Assembly: GCA_048498155.1 (NCBI GenBank)
Contig: JBEHYN010000013.1
Span: forward strand, 1-55,290
Source of the DNA: BOG-938 sp048498155
Lineage (GTDB): Bacteria > Pseudomonadota > Alphaproteobacteria > Caulobacterales > Caulobacteraceae
DNA length: 55,290 nt
Direction of reading: 5' to 3'
Positions 16,993-25,909 of this stretch are shown piece after piece (within the stretch, counting starts at the first letter, position 1; each line of letters starts with the position of its first letter). The notes under the pieces are model-generated. The model was not told the DNA's origin, searched no databases, and saw only the letters and a list, made by a program, of their open reading frames with translations. A program made the translations under genes and the position numbers.

Positions 16993-17022
16993 TTATGAGG
17001 CGGTGATGATTGGGATTGCTAG

Positions 17023-18039
17023 ATGGGCCTGACTGTTCCCGGCGAATGGGCGCCGCACGCCGCTATGTGGCTGGGCTTCCCTAGCCATGCGGATCTTTGG
17101 CAGGACGATCTGCTGGCGGCCCAACAGGAAGTCATCGCCCTAGCTCAGGCCTTGGCCGGGCCTGGGGGCGAACGGGTGAGGCTGCTGGTCTGCGGCGAGC
17201 AGGCAGAGGCCTCCGCCAGAGACCTGCTCAGCGGCGGACCGGCGATCGAACTGGTGCGGGGGCTGTTCGGCGACATCTGGCTGCGCGACACCGGCCCGAT
17301 TTTTTCCCTGAACGACAAAGGCGTCGGCGCCGCCGGCTTTCGCTTCAACGGCTGGGGCGGCAAATATGTGTTGGAAGGCGATGACGGCGTGTGCGAGCAG
17401 ATCGCCGCTGCTTCCGGCGCACCCTTGACCACCCACGCGCTCGTGCTGGAGGGGGGCGCGGTGGAGCACGATGGCTTTGGCACGGTGCTGACCACCCGCC
17501 AGTGCCTGCTTAATACGAACCGCAACACCGGCTGGGACGAGGCGAGTGCAGAGGAAGCCCTGAAATCGAGCCTGGGCGCCCGTAAGGTGCTTTGGCTGGA
17601 TGATGGCCTGTTGAACGATCACACCGACGGCCATATCGACAATCTGGCCCGCTTCGTGGCGCCGGGGGTGGTGGCCTGCCCGGTTTCGTTCGGCCGCAAC
17701 GACGCCAATGCCGCGGTCTATGACGAGACGGCGCGCGCGCTGTCGCGGATGACGGACGCCCGCGGCGCTCCCCTGCAGATCATGCGTATCGCTTCGCCGG
17801 GCTTCATCGACGATGGCGAAGGGCGGCCGGCGCCGGCGTCACACATGAATTTCATCATCGCCAACAGCGCGGTGATTGCGCCGATCTATGACGAGCGGGC
17901 GGGCACCTTCGCCTTGGACGCCTTGACGAGCCTATTTCCCGAACGGCAGGTGATTGGATTGCCGTCTCGCGCCATATTGACGGGCGGCGGCTCGTTCCAC
18001 TGCATTACTCAACAGGAACCGGCGATTCCGCCGCGCTAG
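17023..18039 (+). CDS. aguA: Agmatine deiminase
   Basis: A 338-residue enzyme of the agmatine deiminase/peptidyl-arginine deiminase fold, converting agmatine to N-carbamoylputrescine and ammonia. Conserved elements are the N-terminal PGEWAPHAAMWLGFP, DIWLRDTGPIF, FNGWGGKY, DHTDGHIDN with active-site His and Asp, and GGGSFHCITQQEP with the catalytic Cys327. Length is slightly shorter than the usual 360-370. The next gene encodes the following enzyme, N-carbamoylputrescine amidase. Its TAG stop is the first TAG of an intergenic repeat, and a second copy of that repeat lies upstream, so the gene is flanked by direct repeats. Confidence 0.93.
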   Translation: MGLTVPGEWAPHAAMWLGFPSHADLWQDDLLAAQQEVIALAQALAGPGGERVRLLVCGEQAEASARDLLSGGPAIELVRGLFGDIWLRDTGPIFSLNDKGVGAAGFRFNGWGGKYVLEGDDGVCEQIAAASGAPLTTHALVLEGGAVEHDGFGTVLTTRQCLLNTNRNTGWDEASAEEALKSSLGARKVLWLDDGLLNDHTDGHIDNLARFVAPGVVACPVSFGRNDANAAVYDETARALSRMTDARGAPLQIMRIASPGFIDDGEGRPAPASHMNFIIANSAVIAPIYDERAGTFALDALTSLFPERQVIGLPSRAILTGGGSFHCITQQEPAIPPR

Positions 18040-18139
18040 AGCAAGATGACATAAGGCGGGATCGCCTCATGTCTGAATCTTACTCTAGATTCAAAATGTA
18101 GAGCCGGATTCAGAGTTCGCATGCGAACTCGTCCGGCTC
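18036..18139 (+). repeat. CTAG two-hairpin repeat, copy 2 (between aguA and aguB)
   Basis: The best-preserved copy. Palindrome one runs from TAGAGCAAGATGACAT to the matching ATCTTACTCTA (18037-18087). Palindrome two is GAGCCGGA-ttca-GAGTTCGCATGCGAACTC-g-TCCGGCTC (18101-18139), perfectly paired. The TAG at 18037-18039 is the aguA stop codon. The strong hairpins between aguA and aguB could affect mRNA stability or termination. Confidence 0.92.
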
Positions 18140-18163
18140 AAGGGGAGCAAGGCGAGCACGACG

Positions 18164-19027
18164 ATGGCGCGAACGATCAAGGTTGCGGTGCTGCAAAGCG
18201 CATACGGCGAGGACATGGCCGCCAATATCGCCCGAACCCAGGATCTCGTGCGCGAGGCGGCGGGCATGGGCGCCCAGGTGATCTTGCCCTCGGAGCTGTT
18301 CCAAGGCCCCTATTTCTGCGTCTCCCAGGAAGAGCGCTGGTTCGCTGCGGCCCACCCGTGGCGCGAACACCCGTGCGTGCTGGCCCTGGCGCCCTTGGCG
18401 GCGGAGCTTGGGGTGGTCATCCCGATTTCGATCTTCGAGCGCGAGGGCCCGCATTACTACAACAGCTTGGCTATGGCCGACGCGGACGGCGCCCTGCTCG
18501 GAGTCTATCGTAAGAGCCACATCCCAGACGGGCCGGGCTATCAGGAGAAGTACTATTTCCGTCCGGGCGACTCCGGTTTTCGCGTGTGGGACACCCGTTT
18601 TGGCCGCCTGGGCGTGGGCATATGCTGGGACCAGTGGTTTCCGGAGGCCGCCCGCGCCATGGCCCTCATGGGCGCGGAACTCTTGCTCTATCCCACCGCC
18701 ATCGGCTCGGAACCCCACGACGCCTCGCTGGACACGCGCGATCCCTGGCGGCGGGTGATGCAGGGTCATGCGGTCGCCAATGTGATCCCGGTGGCCGCCG
18801 CCAATCGCATTGGTTTTGAACCGGGCGCCTCCGGCGGACAAACCTATTACGGCTCCAGCTTCATCTGCGATCATCGCGGCGATCTGGCGGCGGCCCTGGA
18901 CCGCGCCGACGAGGGCGTGATCACGGCCGGGTTCGATCTGGATTTCCTGCAGGCTCACCGAGCCGCCTGGGGCTTTTTCCGCGATCGCCGCACCGATCTG
19001 TATGCCGCCGCCGGATTAGGCGAATAG
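18164..19027 (+). CDS. aguB: N-carbamoylputrescine amidase
   Basis: A 287-residue nitrilase-superfamily amidohydrolase that hydrolyses N-carbamoylputrescine to putrescine, CO2 and ammonia. The catalytic triad is visible: Glu44 in LPSELFQGPYF, Lys117 in RKSHIPDGPGY, and Cys154 in GICWDQWFPEAAR. The YQEKYYFRPGD and TAIGSEP segments are characteristic of the AguB/plant NLP1 group. It follows aguA at 124 bases, with a palindromic repeat between them, and completes the agmatine route to putrescine. Confidence 0.94.
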   Translation: MARTIKVAVLQSAYGEDMAANIARTQDLVREAAGMGAQVILPSELFQGPYFCVSQEERWFAAAHPWREHPCVLALAPLAAELGVVIPISIFEREGPHYYNSLAMADADGALLGVYRKSHIPDGPGYQEKYYFRPGDSGFRVWDTRFGRLGVGICWDQWFPEAARAMALMGAELLLYPTAIGSEPHDASLDTRDPWRRVMQGHAVANVIPVAAANRIGFEPGASGGQTYYGSSFICDHRGDLAAALDRADEGVITAGFDLDFLQAHRAAWGFFRDRRTDLYAAAGLGE

Positions 19028-19185
19028 GTTCCAGCCGCTCAAGCCTGCCCTGCGTCCGGTCGCATGTTGTAGTCGGCGCTCCGTCCACGCCCAGGCTTAG
19101 GCAGCATTGCTCCTGGCGATTTGTTCCGATAGAAGCCGCCGAGAGTGCGGACGGGCCGCCCTCATATGCGCCAGGAACGCTTCAC

Positions 19186-19977
19186 ATGACGGATACGGCG
19201 GACTTTGCCCAAGCCCAACTGACCGGTGAGGTCCTGTTCTATTCGCGGCCCGAGCCGCTGTCGAAAGAGACCCACGGCGCCCTGGGCCTGAAACCCACGG
19301 AAAATCCCTACGCCTTCACCGCAGCCACCCATCTGGTGCCGGTGATGGTCACTGAGTTCGCGCCGACGGCGCTTTGCTATCCGATCATCTTTGTCGGCGA
19401 CCAGAAGACCCCGGTGGCCGTGCTAGGCGTGAACGCCAACGAGAACCTGTTCGTGGACGCGCACGGCGCCTATGCGCCGGACAGCTATCTGCCGGCCTAT
19501 ATCCGCCGATATCCCTTCGTGCTGGCCAACGACGCCGAAGCCCAACGGATGATCGTGTGCATCGACCGCAATGCGCCGATGATCAGCGACAAGCCCGAAT
19601 TTCCGTTTTTCCAGAACGGCGAGCTGAGCGACTACACCAAGAACGCCGTGGAGTTCTGCAACAACTTCGAAAGCGAAGCCCAGCGCACCCAGTCCTTCGT
19701 CGCCCTACTGACCGAGCTGGACCTGTTCGAGACCAAGAAGGCGATGTTCAGCCCTCCGCCGGTGAACGGCGTGGCCCAGGAGCCTCAGGTGGTCGCCGAG
19801 TATCAGGGCGTGTCCGAAGACAAACTGAACGCCTTGCCCGCCGCCAAGTTCGCCGAGCTGCGCGATAACGGCGCTTTGGCGCAGATCTACGCCCATTTGG
19901 TGTCGCTGCTCGGGTGGGACCGCCTGATCGTCAAGGCGATGCTGCGCCCCCGCCGCCCCGAAGCGGCCAACGCCTAA
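19186..19977 (+). CDS. SapC family protein
   Basis: A 263-residue protein of the SapC family, named for a Campylobacter surface-layer gene. In Alphaproteobacteria it is often found near peptide or outer-membrane genes, but its biochemical role is unknown. It shows the typical features: HLVPVMVTEFAPTALCYPIIF early, DSYLPAYIRRYPFVL in the middle, and a C-terminal helical part. There is no signal peptide or membrane helix, so any surface role would need another secretion path. It stands alone between aguB and convergent genes. I cannot assign a specific function. Confidence 0.82.
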   Translation: MTDTADFAQAQLTGEVLFYSRPEPLSKETHGALGLKPTENPYAFTAATHLVPVMVTEFAPTALCYPIIFVGDQKTPVAVLGVNANENLFVDAHGAYAPDSYLPAYIRRYPFVLANDAEAQRMIVCIDRNAPMISDKPEFPFFQNGELSDYTKNAVEFCNNFESEAQRTQSFVALLTELDLFETKKAMFSPPPVNGVAQEPQVVAEYQGVSEDKLNALPAAKFAELRDNGALAQIYAHLVSLLGWDRLIVKAMLRPRRPEAANA

Positions 19978-19989
19978 ATCAGCGCGAAT

Positions 19990-20397
19990 TTAGCGCTCTG
20001 GCGGCCGGCAGGCGAAAACGCTGCGGGTCAGGCACGAAAACACCAGGCGTCCGGCTTCATCGAGTAGATCATGCTGGGCGATGACTATGCCCTTGTCATC
20101 ACCCACCGGGTCCTTGCCCAGCACTGTCATGCGCCCACGCAGCAGCTCGCCCGCCGGCGGGTTTCGCGCCCAGCGCAGGGCGTCGACCGCTAACCGCTTG
20201 GTCTGCGGCCATGCCGAGGCTGACTCCAGATCAAGCTTGGCCCAGGTGGCGTAGATCATCGCGTCCGGTGCTCCGGACGCGGGGTCCCACCCAGGCGAGA
20301 AAGACTGGGCGAAGCTTTCGATGGCTTTTTGGCTGAGGGCAGCGGCGCCGAGCGACACAACGCGGCCGACCTCAATATCATCGAAATATCCCGGCAC
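19990..20397 (-). CDS. MaoC-like hot-dog dehydratase family protein
   Basis: A 135-residue protein resembling MaoC-type acyl dehydratases. It opens with PGYFDDIEVGRVVSLG, close to the usual start of this fold. The hydratase motif (A-F-x-D-x2-P-x-H) is not clear: the corresponding region reads ESFAQSFSPGWDP, lacking the catalytic His, so it may be inactive or bind rather than hydrate. I chose the GTG at 20397, preceded by GGAGAG at good spacing; the longer open frame upstream overlaps the glycosyltransferase. It lies 41 bases after the glycosyltransferase on the same strand and is probably co-transcribed. Confidence 0.65.
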   Translation of the reverse strand: MPGYFDDIEVGRVVSLGAAALSQKAIESFAQSFSPGWDPASGAPDAMIYATWAKLDLESASAWPQTKRLAVDALRWARNPPAGELLRGRMTVLGKDPVGDDKGIVIAQHDLLDEAGRLVFSCLTRSVFACRPPER

Positions 20398-20438
20398 CCG
20401 ATCTCTCCATCCGCCCTGCGAACCGCGAACGCATTCGC

Positions 20439-21494
20439 CTACTTTGGAGAGGATGGACCGGTTTGTGGGTGCAAAGGAAGGGCCGGCGGAACATCGCGCC
20501 TCGCCGCCGCCATTGGGCTCCAGACCATCAGCCGTAGAATTGCTCTGGCCGAGGCCGTCCGGCGCGCCTGGAGCGCATGTCTGCGCCGCCAGATATCGCC
20601 TAGCCCAACCAGGCCCGCGACCACGCCCGCCCCCAGGGGTCGACCTTCTCCACGGGCCAAGGCAGCCAGCCAAAGCGCCGCGGTCGCGCCAGCGTGCAGC
20701 GGCAGGGTGGGCCAGAACAGCAGGCCGGGCGTGTTCTTGACGAAGGTCCAAAGCCGGTTGCGAGCGCCGTAAAACAGCGAGAAATCTGAGCGCCGCCCCC
20801 CGGTGGATGCGGAGCCCTCGTGCAGAACGCAGGCTTTGGGCGCGGCGATGATCGGCTCGCCCACCAGCCTCAGGCGGTAGCCCAGGTCCACGTCCTCGCA
20901 ATAGCAAAAGAAGGTCTCGTCAAACCCGCCCAGACCGAGGAACAGGGCCCGGTCGATCATCATCGCAGCCCCGCAGGGCGAGAAGACCTCGCACGTTGCG
21001 GCGTCGGGCCCAGGATCAGGCCGGCCGTAGCCGCCGCGAAAGGGAAAGCCGATGATGGTCATGGCGTCGCCCAGGCCGTCCAGGCGCGAGGGGTCTTGGG
21101 CCATCAACTGACGCGAGGTGAAACAGCGCGCCTGGGGGTGGGCGGCGGCGCAGGCCAAAAGTTGCTCCAGCCAATCCGGTTCCGGGTAGGCGTCGGGATT
21201 GAGCAAGACCAGCCAGCGGCCCGTCGCGACCTCAGCCGCCCGGTTATTGGCGGCGGCGAAACCCAGATTGGCCCCCATCGGCAGTAGGCGCAGGCTTGGG
21301 TCGGCCTTGGCGGCGGTCAGAGCCGCCCCGTCGGTTGAGGCGTTGTCGGCGATCAACACCTCGTAGTCCGTCCAGGTCTGGGCCTTCACGGCTTGGAGGC
21401 AACGGCCGAGGGTGGCGGCGCTTTGGAAGGCGACGATCACAATGCTGACCGACCGGGCCGCGTGGGGCTTTGGGGGTGGCGCATTTATGGCCAT
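20439..21494 (-). CDS. Family 2 glycosyltransferase
   Basis: A 351-residue GT2 enzyme. The N-terminal GT-A fold begins SVSIVIVAFQSAATLGRCL, with ADNASTDG binding the nucleotide sugar. LLNPDAYPEPDWLEQ carries the DxD-type region, and the acceptor segment FFCYCEDVDLGYRL has the ED(V/T)D motif of rhamnosyltransferase-like enzymes. A hydrophobic stretch around residues 265-320 may associate with the membrane. It probably adds a sugar to a lipid-linked glycan or surface polysaccharide. The ATG at 21494 is favoured over an upstream in-frame start at 21542. The divergent neighbour is a sugar-epimerase-like gene. Confidence 0.85.
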   Translation of the reverse strand: MAINAPPPKPHAARSVSIVIVAFQSAATLGRCLQAVKAQTWTDYEVLIADNASTDGAALTAAKADPSLRLLPMGANLGFAAANNRAAEVATGRWLVLLNPDAYPEPDWLEQLLACAAAHPQARCFTSRQLMAQDPSRLDGLGDAMTIIGFPFRGGYGRPDPGPDAATCEVFSPCGAAMMIDRALFLGLGGFDETFFCYCEDVDLGYRLRLVGEPIIAAPKACVLHEGSASTGGRRSDFSLFYGARNRLWTFVKNTPGLLFWPTLPLHAGATAALWLAALARGEGRPLGAGVVAGLVGLGDIWRRRHALQARRTASARAILRLMVWSPMAAARRDVPPALPLHPQTGPSSPK

Positions 21495-21644
21495 GTCGGG
21501 ATCGCCCCTCTGGGTCTTGCGGTGGATACCGCCTTGCCGCAAAACGCTCTAGAGGTGCGCGCGAGCAAGCGCAAAGATATCCGCATGAGCCCTGTTGGCC
21601 GCACCGACGATTCACCCCCCATCAAGCCGCGCGACGTTTGAACC

Positions 21645-22559
21645 ATGCGTATTCTACTGACCGGCGCTTCGTCCTTCTCGGGCCTATGGATTGCCCGCAT
21701 GCTCGCCGAGGCTGGCCATGAGGTCGTCGCAGCCCTCCGGTCAACGGCCTATGACGACCCTTTGCGCCAAACACGCATCCATCAGGTGGCCCGATGGGCC
21801 GAGCTCGCGCCTGGCTCGCCCTTCGGCTCTGATGCCTTTGCCGAGATGATCTCAGCGGGCGCGTTCGAAGTCCTGTGCCATCACGGCGCCGAAGCGGCAG
21901 GGCATAAGCGGCCGGATTTCGATATCGACGGCGCCGTGCGGGCCAACACTTTGCGCATGGATGAGACCCTGGCCGCGTTCCAGGCGTCCGGCGGCGCGCG
22001 GCTGGTTCTGACCGGTTCGGTGTTCGAGGAGAACGAAGGCCTGGGCGAGGAGCCGCGCCGGGCCTTCAGTCCCTATGGCCTATCCAAGACCCTGACCTCC
22101 CAGGCTTTCGCCGAGGGCGCGGCGCGAGCGGGGCTGGATTTCGTCAAGTTCGTCATTCCCAATCCCTTCGGACCCTACGAAGCCCCGACCTTCCAGCGGC
22201 ACGTGATGACCGCCTGGCGCGAGGGCCGCGTTCCGCGCGTGACCCATCCTTTCTACGTGCGCGACAATGTGCCGGTGGGCCTGCTGGCGCGTGTCTATGC
22301 CGGGGCGGCGGAAGGCAGGCTGGGCGGGCATGTATCGCCGTCGTTCTATGCCGGCCCGGTGGGAGAATTCTTCCAGCGGATGGCCCACGAGGTCGCGCCT
22401 CGGACCGGTTGGGCCTGCGGCCTGGAGCTGGCCGACAGCCAAAGTTTCGATGAGCCGAAAACCCGCACCAATACCCAGCCGGTCAATCCCGCAGACTACG
22501 ACTGGACCGAAAGCCGTTTTTGGGACGCCTACGCCCGATATTACGCGGAGGGCGCCTGA
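21645..22559 (+). CDS. NAD-dependent epimerase/dehydratase family protein
   Basis: A 304-residue extended short-chain dehydrogenase/reductase. The N-terminal Rossmann motif is TGASSFSG (residues 6-13), a Ser/Thr in LTGSVFEEN occupies the catalytic position, and YGLSK carries the Tyr-x3-Lys pair. Members convert nucleotide sugars, for example UDP-hexose epimerases and dehydratases. Its place opposite a GT2 gene suggests surface glycan synthesis. Its last 19 bases overlap the convergent queG. The precise sugar is not determinable. Confidence 0.82.
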   Translation: MRILLTGASSFSGLWIARMLAEAGHEVVAALRSTAYDDPLRQTRIHQVARWAELAPGSPFGSDAFAEMISAGAFEVLCHHGAEAAGHKRPDFDIDGAVRANTLRMDETLAAFQASGGARLVLTGSVFEENEGLGEEPRRAFSPYGLSKTLTSQAFAEGAARAGLDFVKFVIPNPFGPYEAPTFQRHVMTAWREGRVPRVTHPFYVRDNVPVGLLARVYAGAAEGRLGGHVSPSFYAGPVGEFFQRMAHEVAPRTGWACGLELADSQSFDEPKTRTNTQPVNPADYDWTESRFWDAYARYYAEGA

Positions 22560-23677
22560 GCCCATTCGGCGCGGACGTCCGGGTCGGGTTCCGCCGTGCT
22601 GCGCGTCGCCGACAGCGCGTCAAAATCGGAAGGCTTCATCAGCCGGCTGAGCGCCCAGATCGCCGCGCCGCGAACCTGAGGCGCCGGATCATCCAGCAGG
22701 GCTTGCGCGCCGGCTGCCAGCACCGGATCGGCGGAATTGCCGATGGCGTAGAGCACATTGCGCACAAAGCGGTCGCGGCCGATGCGCTTGACCGGGCTCT
22801 TGGCGAAGAGGGCGCGGAAGGCCGGGTCGTCTAAAGCCGCCAACTCGGCCAAGCCCGGCGCCTTGAGCGCCTCGCGCGCGTGCAGCGCCTGTTCTCGGGC
22901 GTCCTGGGCGAACTTGTTCCAAGGACAAACCGCAAGGCAGTCATCGCAGCCATAGATGCGGTTGCCCATGGGCGCCCTGTAGCGGTGCGGGATCTGGCCG
23001 TGATGTTCGATCGTGAGGTAGGATAGGCAGGCGCGCGCATCGAGCTGAAAGGGCGCGGGAAAAGCCTTGGTCGGGCAGATGTCCAGGCAGGCGCGGCATT
23101 CCCCGCAATGTTCGCCGCTGGGCGCATCGGGCTCGATCTCAAGGGTGGTCAGCACCGCGCCCAGGAACAGCCATGAGCCGAATTCGCGCGAGACCAGGTT
23201 GGTGTGCTTGCCTTGCCAGCCCAGACCCGCCCGCTCGGCCAGGGGCTTTTCCATCAAGGGCGCGGTGTCGACGAATACCTTCAGATCGCATCCGGTGTCT
23301 TGAGCGAGCTGACGGCCGAACGCCTTGAGCCGTTTCTTGATCAGCTCGTGATAGTCGTCCCCCTGGGCATAGACCGAAATCGCACCCCGGCTTTTGGCCT
23401 GCAAGGCCGCTAACGGATCGACGGACGGCCCATAGTTCATACCCAGCACGATGGCCGAACGGGCCTGCGGCCACATGGCTTGTGGATGGGAACGGCGCTC
23501 GGCGGTGGTCTGCATCCATTCCATCTGGCCGTGACGGCCTTGGGCGATGAAGTCGAACAGTCGCTCGCCGGCGGTCCAGGGCGCCTGGGCGGAGGCAAAG
23601 CCGCAGGCGTCGAAGCCCAGCGCCTCGGCCTGGGCGCGGATGGCTTGTTTTAGGGGGTCAGAAGTCGAGATTGTCAT
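22541..23677 (-). CDS. queG: Epoxyqueuosine reductase
   Basis: A 378-residue enzyme of the QueG type, the last step of queuosine synthesis: reduction of epoxyqueuosine in tRNA with a cobalamin cofactor. Two ferredoxin-like 4Fe-4S motifs are visible, CGECRACLDICP and CDDCLAVCPWNKF. The DUF1730 domain carries VLGMNYGP and YAQGDDYHELIKKRL, and the C-terminal part looks like a HEAT-like repeat with DPAPQVRGAAIWALSRL. It follows the fzlA-like gene with a 20-base overlap, so both are translated from one mRNA. Its 3' end overlaps the convergent epimerase gene by 19 bases. Confidence 0.93.
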   Translation of the reverse strand: MTISTSDPLKQAIRAQAEALGFDACGFASAQAPWTAGERLFDFIAQGRHGQMEWMQTTAERRSHPQAMWPQARSAIVLGMNYGPSVDPLAALQAKSRGAISVYAQGDDYHELIKKRLKAFGRQLAQDTGCDLKVFVDTAPLMEKPLAERAGLGWQGKHTNLVSREFGSWLFLGAVLTTLEIEPDAPSGEHCGECRACLDICPTKAFPAPFQLDARACLSYLTIEHHGQIPHRYRAPMGNRIYGCDDCLAVCPWNKFAQDAREQALHAREALKAPGLAELAALDDPAFRALFAKSPVKRIGRDRFVRNVLYAIGNSADPVLAAGAQALLDDPAPQVRGAAIWALSRLMKPSDFDALSATRSTAEPDPDVRAEWAQAPSA

Positions 23678-24347
23678 AGTCCGGCGCCGGCGGCATGCCG
23701 GGCCAGCGGTCGGCGAGCAAGGGGCGAAAACACGGGCGCGACTTGATCCTCATGTACCAGGTCTTAACCGCCGGGAACTCCTTCCAGGGCACGTCGCCGA
23801 AGTAGTCGATCACCGAAAGATGCGCCGCGGCGGCGAAATCACCCAGGCTCAAGGCCTCGCCCGCCAGCCAGTTGCGATTCTGCAGCAGGGTTTCGATGTA
23901 GCCCAGGTGAAGTCGCAGGGCCTCGCGACCCTGGCGCATGGCTCCGTACTCCGGCGCGCCCAGGCTAAGCAGCCGCTTTTCCATCTTCTCGTGAAGAAGC
24001 AGGCCGTTGACCTCGGCGTCGAACTTGCGGTCGAACCAGTGCATGAGCCTGCGCGCCTCGGCCCGCTCGGCGGGGTCCTTGGAAAGCAGGGGCGTGTCGG
24101 GGCAGGTTTCTTCCAGGTATTCGAGCAACGCATGGGTTTCGCACAGCACCAGGGGCCCTGCCTCGCCGCCTGTCTCGACCAGAACCGGCGTCATGCCCGA
24201 GGCGTTCAGCTTGGTGAGTGAGGCGGGCCGCTCCCAGTAACGCTCGATCTGCTCGCGGAACCCCAGCCGCTTCTCCGTCATGGCCAAGCGCGCCTGGCGC
24301 GAGGCGGGGTCAAGCGGGAAGTGGTGGAGGGTGCGTTCGATGCTCAT
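23658..24347 (-). CDS. fzlA: Glutathione S-transferase-fold cell-division protein (FzlA-like)
   Basis: A 229-residue GST-fold protein. The N-terminal thioredoxin-like domain (LHHFPLDPASRQARLAMTEK) and the helical C-terminal domain match alphaproteobacterial FzlA, an FtsZ-binding protein needed for constriction. The C-terminal tail RPCFRPLLADRWPGMPP followed by DYDNLDF is typical of that subgroup and differs from catalytic GSTs. In Alphaproteobacteria such a GST often precedes queG, as here. FzlA does not need glutathione. If the assignment is wrong, it would be an ordinary GST family member. Confidence 0.75.
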   Translation of the reverse strand: MSIERTLHHFPLDPASRQARLAMTEKRLGFREQIERYWERPASLTKLNASGMTPVLVETGGEAGPLVLCETHALLEYLEETCPDTPLLSKDPAERAEARRLMHWFDRKFDAEVNGLLLHEKMEKRLLSLGAPEYGAMRQGREALRLHLGYIETLLQNRNWLAGEALSLGDFAAAAHLSVIDYFGDVPWKEFPAVKTWYMRIKSRPCFRPLLADRWPGMPPAPDYDNLDF

Positions 24348-24419
24348 TCAACCGAATGTTGGTGACTGGCCGACTGGTCTAATAGCCGTAATACGGCCTC
24401 GTCACCCTTAATTGCAGGT

Positions 24420-25463
24420 TTATCCCGTGGATTCTTCAGGCGCCTCGGTTCCGTCATAGGACTCGGGGAAGGCGCCGCCATGGGGTTCGGCGCTGCCGTA
24501 GGGGTCAGCATGGATCAGAATGTCGGCCGCCGGGAACTCTTTCAGCACCCGCCGCTCTGCGGCCACGATGATCTGGTGGGCCCTGTCCAGGGTCATGGTC
24601 GGCGGCAGTTCGGCATGCATCTGGATGTGCACATAGGGACCGGACGCTCGGGTCCGTAACTCGTGAATATGTAGGATGTTGGGATCGTCGGCGGCCAGGA
24701 CGCGGATCCGCTCGCGCGCCGCCGCCGACAGTTCCTGGTCAAGGAGCTGGTACGATGAACTGCTGAACACCCCCACCGCGCCCCACAACAGCCAGCCGGC
24801 CACGACCAGGCCGGCCAGGGCGTCGATCCACGCTTCGTGCAACAGGGCCGCCGCTCCAATACCCAAGAGGGCGGCGATGTTGGACGCCACATCGGCCACA
24901 TAGTGAGCCCGGTCTCCGGAGACAGCGACGGACGCGGTGCGACGCAGGACGCGGGTCTGAGCCATGACCAGGGCGGTCGAGAGGATCAGCGACACGACCA
25001 TCACCACCAGCGCCCCGCCCTCATTGCTCAGGGGCAGGGGCTTGATGATGTGCTGAACGGCTTCCCAGCCGATCAGGACGGCGGAGGCCAATACCAAGCC
25101 TGATTGAACCAGGCTGGCGAATGCCTCGGCCTTGCCGTGGCCAAAGCGGTGGTCGGAGTCCGGCGGTGCGGCGGCGTACCGCACGGCGATGAAGGTGCCC
25201 AGGGCCGCCACCACATCCAGGCCGGAATCCACCAGGGAGGCGAGAACGGCGATTGAACCGCTGAACCACCAGGCGATCAGCTTCAGCACGATCAGCACGA
25301 CCGCGCAGCTCACCGACAGGGCGGTAACGTGATGGGTCAGGGCCGTGGTGTGGGCGACGCTGGCCGATCCGGGTCCGGGCTCGTGATGTTTGGTCAAGGG
25401 CGCATCCTCAGGCGGCGGCGAGTCATTATAGGCGCCGCGCGCCGACGTCGCAGAGAAAACCAT
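24420..25463 (-). CDS. Cation diffusion facilitator family transporter (FieF-like)
   Basis: A zinc/iron-type exporter of the CDF family with six membrane segments between about residues 45 and 235 and a cytoplasmic C-terminal domain. The metal site is present: SLVDSGLDV supplies two Asp and DRAHYVADVASN the His and Asp, as in E. coli FieF; DHRFGHGKAEAFA is the family loop. Metal efflux driven by protons is the known role. The start is uncertain: the ATG at 25463 lacks a clear ribosome site, while a TTG at 25397 preceded by TGAGGA would give 325 residues. It is divergent from an ArsR-type regulator. Confidence 0.85.
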   Translation of the reverse strand: MVFSATSARGAYNDSPPPEDAPLTKHHEPGPGSASVAHTTALTHHVTALSVSCAVVLIVLKLIAWWFSGSIAVLASLVDSGLDVVAALGTFIAVRYAAAPPDSDHRFGHGKAEAFASLVQSGLVLASAVLIGWEAVQHIIKPLPLSNEGGALVVMVVSLILSTALVMAQTRVLRRTASVAVSGDRAHYVADVASNIAALLGIGAAALLHEAWIDALAGLVVAGWLLWGAVGVFSSSSYQLLDQELSAAARERIRVLAADDPNILHIHELRTRASGPYVHIQMHAELPPTMTLDRAHQIIVAAERRVLKEFPAADILIHADPYGSAEPHGGAFPESYDGTEAPEESTG

Positions 25464-25555
25464 TGGCGGCGCGCCCGCTTTGTTCGAACGCAAACACCCG
25501 CCCGGCGATGCATCGCTCGGCTTGAGATTCTGGGCTCGCCATGATACTTAAGTAA

Positions 25556-25909
25556 ATGCCTAACTATCAAAGCCTACTCGATCTGGCGTTTCAGGCCCTG
25601 GCTGATCCGACCCGACGCGGCATGGTCGAGCGTCTGGCGCGCGGGCCGGCCAGCGTGAGCGCCTTGGCCGAGCCCTTCGCCATGTCGCTGCCGGCGGTGG
25701 TTCAGCACCTGGCCATGTTAGAGGCGAGCGGCCTGGTGAAGAGCCAAAAGATCGGCCGGGTGCGCACCTGCACCCTGGACACGTCCGCCATGAGCCTCGC
25801 CGAGCAATGGATCAATGCCCGCCGTATCGGCTGGGAACGACAGCTGGATCGCCTGGGCGACTATCTGACCGATACCTATATCGAAGACCTAGAGGAGACC
25901 TGGACATGA
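25556..25909 (+). CDS. ArsR-family transcriptional regulator
   Basis: A 117-residue winged-helix regulator. The helix-turn-helix is seen in FQALADPTRRGMVERLARG and PFAMSLPAVVQHLAMLEASGLV. The usual metal-binding ELCVCDL motif is absent, so it is probably not a metal sensor. It belongs to the group paired with SRPBCC/AHSA1 proteins: the next gene begins at the overlapping ATGA. It likely controls its own operon and perhaps the divergent CDF transporter, whose start lies about 90 bases away. Confidence 0.9.
   Translation: MPNYQSLLDLAFQALADPTRRGMVERLARGPASVSALAEPFAMSLPAVVQHLAMLEASGLVKSQKIGRVRTCTLDTSAMSLAEQWINARRIGWERQLDRLGDYLTDTYIEDLEETWT

Noticed and set aside
16890..18139. aguA and its two flanking repeats as a composite transposon
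   Set aside because: No transposase, no terminal inverted repeat pair enclosing it and no target duplication visible; direct repeats alone are explained by a dispersed family.
20398..20907. Longer minus-strand frame for the MaoC-like gene up to 20907
   Set aside because: The extra part overlaps the GT2 gene out of frame and lacks family sequence; GTG at 20397 has a ribosome site.
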